Shown: positions 57,640-64,000 of the stretch, one piece after another
How positions within the stretch are numbered: position 1 is the first letter of the stretch
How the letters are laid out: each line of letters opens with the position of its first letter
Source: Malaya genurostris
Taxonomy: Eukaryota; Arthropoda; Insecta; Diptera; Culicidae
Reading direction: 5' to 3'
DNA: 64,000 bases
NCBI RefSeq assembly: GCF_030247185.1
Contig: NC_080571.1
Span: 46,603,002-46,667,001, forward strand
Position numbers and translations under genes: made by a program
The notes under the pieces: generated by a model
The model's input: the letters and a program-made list of their open reading frames with translations, nothing else
Database searches by the model: none
What the model was told of the DNA's origin: nothing

Positions 57640-59040
57640 TTAGTAGCTGGCATACTTTGTTTTTCCAGAATCGATCTAGACTGCCTTTTGAAAAAAGCCC
57701 AAGTTTTCGAATCATTTTTTTTCAGATGGTTATTGTCGAAAAGTGACAAAGCCTACAAAAAAGTGTCATACTAGTGATTTTCACAAAATTATTTTTTTAA
57801 TAAAATACTGAAAAAATCCTTATCTTGTCCTACACTGAAAAAAATTGACTTCAAAAATTTTAAATCAATTTACAGAAAAAAACAACAATGTTGATTGTGG
57901 TAGATAACCCGCTTTTCCACCATGTTCCCTACCAACCGTTCATACATTGCAACATGAAAATTTTCAAGGAAAAAAAAATTCTCACAAAAACTTTCTCTTG
58001 TTCGAACTGATTTTGTTTTCAGTGTATCTTTATCGAAAACTAAACTAAACTGAAAGTCATTATGATACAAGCGTCCAATGAAACTCCATTTGCAAGGATA
58101 AAAAAAAGTATCAGTGCTGGTGTTTGTATTTTTTGGTAAATCGATTTTGAATTTTAAAAATGGATTTTTTTTTTATGTGTAATCCAGTATGGGCGAATTT
58201 CGCGCCAAATCGTATTCAAAACTGGACAGGTTAAAGCCGGGGTAAAATAAATGATATTAATAATAATAATAATGTTTTGGCAAATAATTTTAGTAGAAAA
58301 ATGGCATTTCCTACAAAAAATTGTACAACATCACCGTTCACAAAATTAGACTAATTTTTTAATTAAAATACTGAAAAAATTAGTATTCAAATCCTACAAT
58401 GAAAAAAAACGATCATCAAAATTGGACATCAAATTTACAGAATTCATCATTCTTCATTTCAACGAAATTTTGACTTAAAATAGATAATTACGTTTCCTGT
58501 CAACCTTTCAATAATTGTAAGATTGGCTTTTTGAAGGGAAAAAAATGTTCTTGCAAAAACTTATCCAGCATTGATACTTTCTGCAAATATCGAGCAACCA
58601 GCTATAAAATATTCGATTAAATTCTCTCACAAATTGATTGTCATTGGAATCCTATACGATTATGACCTTTACTTTAGTATAGTTTTCGAAAAAAAAATTA
58701 AAAATCAGTTTGCCCACGAAATATTTTTTGTGATAAATTTATTTTTCCTTGATAGCCATATTGCCATATTGGTTAGTAGGGAATATGATTGATCACTAGT
58801 ACAACACTTTTTCATGTAGAATTTGTCATTTTTCTAACATAACGGTTTGAATAAAAGTTTGGACTCTTTTCAAAAGACAGCCTGGATCGATTTTCGAAAA
58901 ACACAGTATGCTAAGTGGCTTTTTGTGACGAATTATACATATCCAGAAAGTTTCATTCAAATCTGAAAGGGTGCTGCTAACATTTGTTCGAGCTGGCGCG
59001 AAATTCGTCAATATTCTCACAAAAAATTGAGCGGAGAGAA
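57640..59040. repeat. Repeat 'B', two related copies or halves
   Basis: 57660-57720 ('gaatcgatctagactgcc') matches the left end at 17.5 kb. 58850-59035 ('cttttcaaaagacagcctgg', 'ctttttgtgacgaatta', 'ccagaaagtttcattcaaat') matches the right end at 19.35-19.49 kb. The interior has paired 'cctacactgaaaaaaa' and 'cctacaatgaaaaaaaac' segments. An (AAT)n run lies at about 58256. No gene. Confidence 0.6.
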
Positions 59041-59054
59041 TGTAATATGGTTTT

Positions 59055-59685
59055 TTGGTTATACCACTGAAGTCATCATATCTCCGAAACAAGAAATGGC
59101 AGCCGTTGGATCTGTTTGAATCTATTCAACGCAACTTCGTTCGCTTTGCACTTCGTCGTCTTCCTCATAACCTTCCCAGGACCATCCCTGAGCCTGATAT
59201 CTCGAGATGTCTCGAAAGTAGTCTTTGCTTCCGATTTAATATTATCGCGAATTGGTTGTCCAGAACTGTTATAAAAGTATTATTTCGACATCCATCAATG
59301 CAGTCGTTTTTATGGTTACCTCGTGCTAGAACAAATTATGCTATAACGAACCTTTTCTCAGCATTTATCGCCTTTTCAATCGCTGTTCCGATGTTTTCGA
59401 TTTTCACTGGTCGCGTACCACTGCAAAAAAAAACGTTTCCTGAATACTCTCTCATGCTAGTTCTTTCTACGATCTCAGATACAGACACAGTTGTAGTTTT
59501 TATGTTATTTTTTTTAATTATTAGTATTGAGCTAAATATTACCGATAATTGTATTCATGAGCAAAGATATGTGCCTGTTGGATATCTGTTGATTCAAAAG
59601 ATGAGGAGGCTTTATGCCTGTTGGAGAAAGAGATTTAAAGAATCTCAACTCCAGCGGGTTTTTCCGGCTCCAAACAAATAAACAA
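59055..59685 (+). pseudogene. 3' end of a jockey-like non-LTR element
   Basis: The frame encodes the C-terminal region after the reverse transcriptase: ESIQRNFVRFALRRLPHNL, then FLWLPRARTNYAITNLFSA. This matches LRRLPWRNPWNL and PYARTNYGYNEPFASM of the copy at 61.8-62.3 kb. The tail 'gatgaggaggctttatgcct' and the end 'cgggtttttccggctcc' match the 3' ends at 41.64 and 61.69 kb. It is 5' truncated, as usual for these elements. Upstream it abuts repeat 'B'. Confidence 0.75.
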
Positions 59686-60069
59686 TTAAATGTAGGACGT
59701 TTACGCTATAAGTAACGCTCGTATATATTTTTGACGAAAAACAGTACATTTTGCGTAAAAATCAAGGAAATACAGTACATCGACTTAAAAAGAAATAGTA
59801 CAATTTGCAGTACGCATTTTATTTAAAAATAGTGATTAAAAATCAAAAGCAAATAATTATCAGATGATTTATTTTAATAATCTCATGAGTTTTATTTATT
59901 TCCCTTTTCTGAGGCATTTTCTAAGTCCAATAAAAACTAAAAAATGCACGAATTTATCATCAAACATTTTTTACACGAAACTTCACGTTGTTGAAATGGA
60001 TATTTTTTATGATGCTTTTGATTTAGTGTATTCTTCCTTTTTGGTGAACACATTTATTTTTGTATCCTA
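59686..60069. other. No gene seen
   Basis: AT-rich, short composition-driven frames only. Confidence 0.4.
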
Positions 60070-60218
60070 ATTCCTGTTTAGAGTTATTCACAATAATTTT
60101 GCTAAATTTTTTAATTTAGCAAAATTATTGTGACGAACTCTGTTTAGAGTTATTCACAATAATTTTGCTAAATTTTTTAATTTAGCAAAATTATTGTGAC
60201 GAACTCTAAACAGGAATT
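60070..60218. repeat. Double palindrome: 66-bp hairpin unit in tandem
   Basis: 'tgtttagagttattcacaat' begins at 60075 and again at 60141, each followed by 'aattttgctaaatttttt' and its inverse. The whole 149 bp is also palindromic, with 'aattcctgtttagag' at the left and its inverse at the right. It resembles a tiny MITE duplicated or inserted into itself. Confidence 0.88.
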
Positions 60219-61682
60219 AATAACAAAAAAAAAACACACACACATTTAAAAGGTAGGGTTACCACCTCAGATGCATCCCTCGTCCGATTGCAATTTTATT
60301 TGAAGAAAAATTGAAGATGAATTAAGATAGTTATTCATTTAAGTGTAATTATTTTTACTTTGTTTTGTAATTCACTATAGATTTTATTACTAGATATTGA
60401 TGCGTGGGATATGCGCATTGTTTTGTCAACGTGAGCTGATCATATCCAGAATAAGGCTTGTTCTCAGCATCAATCGTTATGAAAATCTCAGTGAATCATC
60501 GTTGTTTTGTAAAGATTAGTAGTGAAATGTGAATGATGTATTAGATTATTCTCGAAATATATTCTCCATTTTATCGGTTTTCGCCAGTTTCCGAGCCCCT
60601 TAGGACATTACTACAACAGCAATCGGAAATGTAGTTGATTTTAACCACTCGGTGGCGTTTTTATCTTCAGTCATTTCATTTTAATACTTGACTAAGCAGA
60701 GCTAATCAAAATTCTTCCATGACTTATGTCCGACATATGATTAATAAAGTTTTAAATCAAAATCATAAATTGCAAAATTTGAGCTGAATTGGACAAAAAA
60801 TAGAGAAAACCCTTTTTCATTAGAACCCTAATACATATGCTAGGCCATGTTTACTATGTGAGGAATAATAGCATAATCTCCGCCATTTTTGAGCGATTTT
60901 ATCCTTTTAATTATAAATCAATTTATTCATCAATAATTTTTTTGAAATTTGGTTATAATATACAATAAACAATGATCGAATTAAACCAACTGAATAAAAA
61001 CTTTTTTTTCCAGTTTTACTCGATGAAAACTCAAATCTAGATAGATTGATAAATAAACTCAATACAACAAATAGATGTCAAAAATCGTTAATAAATTCGC
61101 AGGGATATCCAAATATGAAGGCGTAAAATTTTTAAACACATTATTTTATAATTAAAAAAAATTGAGGGTTTATAAAGTATAACCAAAAAATTTCGTGCAT
61201 TACTCGACTATGCACCTCCACTGTGTCATTTTTTTCTTGTAGCACCATATAATTGGAGTGAGTGCAAGAAAAAAGAATCCAAGAACATTAAAGCTTGTCC
61301 AAAACTATCATTGCTAGAAGAAGATATACGAATCTAACAAGGATATGCCTGAATGCAATATAGAATATAGAGGTTCAAAATCTCAATTTTAAATGCCGTA
61401 TTTTAGTTCAATCATAGTAAAACTGGAAGAATAGATCCTGAAAATCCATATCGTTAAAGCGATCTTTAATAGTCAATCCTTCAAACGCTCCAAATAACGC
61501 TATATAATATTCACTGTTGATGGTATTTCCTTTCTCAAGATAGTCGATAAATATTACACCACGCACACCTTAAAATACCGAGGCCATAACCTTTTCAGCC
61601 GGTTGTTGAGCTTTTGGGCATTTTGGACGAGGTTCACCAGTTGCTGTCCACTTAGATGACGATCGTTTTGTTTATTATTTGT
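60219..61682. other. No gene seen
   Basis: Very AT-rich sequence without recognised repeats. A weak match to mariner C-terminal style near 61560-61660 on the minus strand could not be established. Confidence 0.35.
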
Positions 61683-63565
61683 TTTTTTTTTTTGGAGCAG
61701 GGAAAAGCCCAGTGGAGTTATTTTCTGTCAAGCTTGCTCTCCATCAGGCATAAAACCTCCTCATCTTTAGCATTAACAGATTACAATCATCCAAATGATA
61801 CATTTCACTTAAACATAGCATTTATAAACTAACTAAAACTAATTAGATAGTAACCCTAGGAACAATTTCTTGACAAGGTTTCGTGATAGATTAAAGTCGA
61901 ATGAATTGGAACAGTGGTTGAATGTTCGGCACATGCTGGCAAATGGCTCGTTATACCCATAATTAGTTCTAGCATAAGGGGTTCTAAGAAAAGAATAATT
62001 TCTAAGATTACGGCGATGGATATCAATTTGTAAATGCCTTAAGAGCTCAGAGCAGTCTTTTCTTGATTGGAGGAGATCAGCCACAAAAGTAGCCTTGCTG
62101 ACATCGCGACGGACAGATAACAAATCGAGGTCAATCAGTTTGCATCTGGCATGGTAACTTGAAAGGTTCCAAGGGTTTCTCCAAGGAAGCCGACGCAAAT
62201 CGAACAAATTTCCGTTGAATTGCTTCAATGCGTTGGATATCGTTTTGGTAGTACGCTGACCAGACAACAGAGGCGTATTCGAGCGTAGAGCGAACTAAGG
62301 CACACTATAATGCTTTAAAGCAATGTATGTTACATACTCGAATTCTTTAGTAACGCGGAAAATGAATCCTAGCAGCTTGGAGGCTTTGGAGATAGTAAAC
62401 TCAATGTGTTTCTTGAAATTTAACTTAGAGTCCAGGAGGACACCAAGGTCCTTCACAGACGATGTACGTTCCAGAACAATTTGTGAAATATCATAGTCGA
62501 AACTGACTATAGACTGTTTGCGACTAAAAGAGATGACGGAGCATTTGGAGGTGTTCAAAACCATTCTGTTGATATTACACCAGTTAGTCAAGTTATTTAA
62601 CTGCTCTTGTAGGAACTCTGTGTCAGCTGTGGATTTGATGAAATGAAATAATTTGAAGTCAACGGCGAACGATAGTTTCATGCACTTGATCGAAAAATTT
62701 AGGTCGTTGAGATAAAGTAAAAATATAAACGGTCCAAGGGTACTTCCTTGAGGAACTCCAGAGGTAACGCCGAATGGTAAGGTTGTACAGTCTCCTATTT
62801 TCACTATAATTTCGCGACCAGTAAGATATGAGTAAAGCCAAATCAGATGTGACCCGTTAAATCCTAGTCTATTTAACTTTGAGATTGTTTTTTGATGATT
62901 AATCTTGTCTAACGCAACGGAGAAATCGGTGTAGATAGAATCTACCTGTAGTCGTGATTGTAACGAACGTATGATAAAGGATGTAGTTATAGGATACTAA
63001 ATTTGTAAACGTCGAACGATTCGGCATGAAACCATGTTGAGTCTCAGATATATAGTTAGAGCAATTATATGTTATAAAATCCATAGCTATAATTTCAAAC
63101 AGCTTAGATACGGCGCACAAAGCTGCTATTCCGCGGTAGTTGGATACTGTACACTTGTTTCCTTTTTTATAAACAGGAAACACATAGGATTTCTACCATA
63201 TTTCAGGAAAAGTTCCTGAACGTAAGGAGCAGTTGAATATAATGGATGGTGGAACTAATAGGCTGCCAGAGCAGTTTTTATTACCACAGATGGGATTCCA
63301 TCGGGTCCAGCACTAGATGACCGTTTCAACTTGGCACATGCTGAGCTCACAGTAGCAGTTGTGATAATAGGATGACATCTAATTGGAGAACGAAGAGGGA
63401 CATTATTCGCCGCAAGAGATATACCTTCATCAGTTAGATGTTCTTCAGAGAAAACACTACTAAAATGTTTGCGAAACAAATCGCAAATTCCAAGCGTGGT
63501 AGATGCTTCAATGCCGTCGAGTCTCATTGAGGTCGGTAATCCTGATTCCTCCTTTTTTCTTTTGA
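61683..63565 (-). pseudogene. Jockey-like non-LTR reverse transcriptase, copy 2, with 3' end
   Basis: From 63565 leftward: GLPTSMRLDGIEA, LFRKHFSSVF, AKLKRSSSAGPDGIP, then VYKKGNKCTVSNYRGIAAL, TQHGFMPNRSTFTNL, FGVTSGVPQGSTLGPFIF and MKLSFAVDFKLFHF. The catalytic A-x-D-D reads AVDF, so the first catalytic Asp is Val. Then WCNINRMVLNTSKCSVISF, VKDLGVLLDSKLNFKKHI and the C-terminal LRRLPWRNPWNL and ARTNYGYNEPFASM. Stops or shifts fall at about 63255, 62900-62800 and 62290. The 3' end at 61683 is followed by an A-rich tail (T run on this strand). It is 5' truncated and joined to a mariner fragment. Confidence 0.88.
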
Positions 63566-63990
63566 TTCCGGAGTAAAGTGATGAAGCCATGTTTCATCCA
63601 TTGTCACATATCGACACAAAAATTCCGGTTTGTTACGTTTAAACATGGCCAAACACTGCTCAGAATCATCAACACGTTCTCGTTTCTAGTCAACAGTGAG
63701 CAAACGCGGCACCCACTTTGAGCAGAGTTTTCTCATAGTCAAATGCTCATGCAACATAAAGCCAACACGTTCTTTTGATATCTTCACGATGTCAGCTAAG
63801 TCGCGCAACTTCACTTCTCGATCATTTAAACAGATTTTGTGGATTTTTTTCATGTTTTCTGGTGTTACCGCCTCATTTGGACGTCTACTGCGTTCTGCAT
63901 CATCGGTGTCTCTACGACCACGTTTGAAGTCAGCAAACCAACGTTTTATTGTTGTTTCTAATGTCTGCACTTTTCATTGTTGTTTCTAAT
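63566..63990 (-). pseudogene. Irritans-type mariner transposase fragment fused to the retroelement
   Basis: Minus strand: IKRWFADFKRGRRDTDDAER, RPNEAVTPEN, KLRDLADIVKISKERVGFM (helix-turn-helix), KLCSKWVPRLLTVD, a stop, then RERVDDSEQCLAMFKRNKPEF, VTMDETWLHHFTPES with the first catalytic Asp. It ends abruptly at the retroelement junction near 63566. The coding part left of this junction (remaining catalytic region) is absent. The window ends before the N-terminus. A short 'ttgttgtttctaatgtct' duplication lies at 63948-63995. Confidence 0.85.
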
Positions 63991-64000
63991 GTCTCCACTT

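Overview
The window looks like intergenic or intronic DNA from a large, repeat-rich insect genome, most likely a culicine mosquito. I infer this from AT-rich sequence, very low gene density, many decayed insect transposons (irritans-, mauritiana- and GVQW3-type mariners, a DD37E Tc1/mariner relative, jockey-like non-LTR elements, a Penelope-like element), and dispersed repeats carrying the 'GGCCCTCCGGG' and (CA)n signatures I associate with Aedes-type genomes. I found no intact host protein-coding gene. Species and clade are inference.

Layout. 0-4 kb: end of one Transib-like element, then a jockey-like reverse transcriptase pseudogene (minus strand) split by a 1,917-bp Transib-like foldback whose boundaries and 5-bp duplication can be read exactly. 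4.4-5 kb: GC-richer unique island. 5.6-9.4 kb: degenerate mosquito repeats and a broken Tc1/mariner transposase. 9.4-11 kb: a repeat with a tRNA-like cassette and an internally deleted irritans mariner. 12-15.5 kb: degenerate repeats and a 1.2-kb inverted-repeat element. 15.5-17 kb: second island. 17.4-19.5 kb: a mauritiana-type mariner nested in another repeat. 20.5-21.8 kb: Penelope-like GIY-YIG end with a hammerhead ribozyme candidate, then another transposase remnant. 23.4-24.7 kb: a tRNA-derived SINE and a gag-like ORF1. 25.6-29.4 kb: a hAT-like foldback with an 8-bp duplication and inverted 117-bp satellite arrays.

30.4-31.4 kb: the second internally deleted irritans mariner, in opposite orientation. 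32.6-34.3 kb: third island. 34.5-41.9 kb: tRNA-like repeat, degenerate repeats containing a GVQW3-type mariner, several MITEs, a SINE and a near-perfect 63-bp-arm palindrome. 43.7-44.9 kb: inverted second copy of the 14.3-kb element. 46-48 kb: fourth island. 48.4-49.5 kb: DD37E transposon remnant. 50.7-51.7 kb: minisatellite. 52-53.3 kb: nested MITEs and a SINE. 54-55 kb: fifth island. 55.4-59.7 kb: tRNA-like element, transposase remnants, and the 3' end of a non-LTR element. 60.1 kb: duplicated palindrome. 61.7-64 kb: a second jockey-like element fused to a mariner fragment.

There is no operon-like or pathway logic. The organising principle is nested transposition. The most unusual material is two unrelated foldback transposons (Transib-like and hAT-like) built the same way, with terminal repeats capping oppositely oriented satellite arrays, plus a hammerhead-type self-cleaving RNA candidate. 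All homology calls were made by eye from remembered family signatures. No searches or alignments were run.
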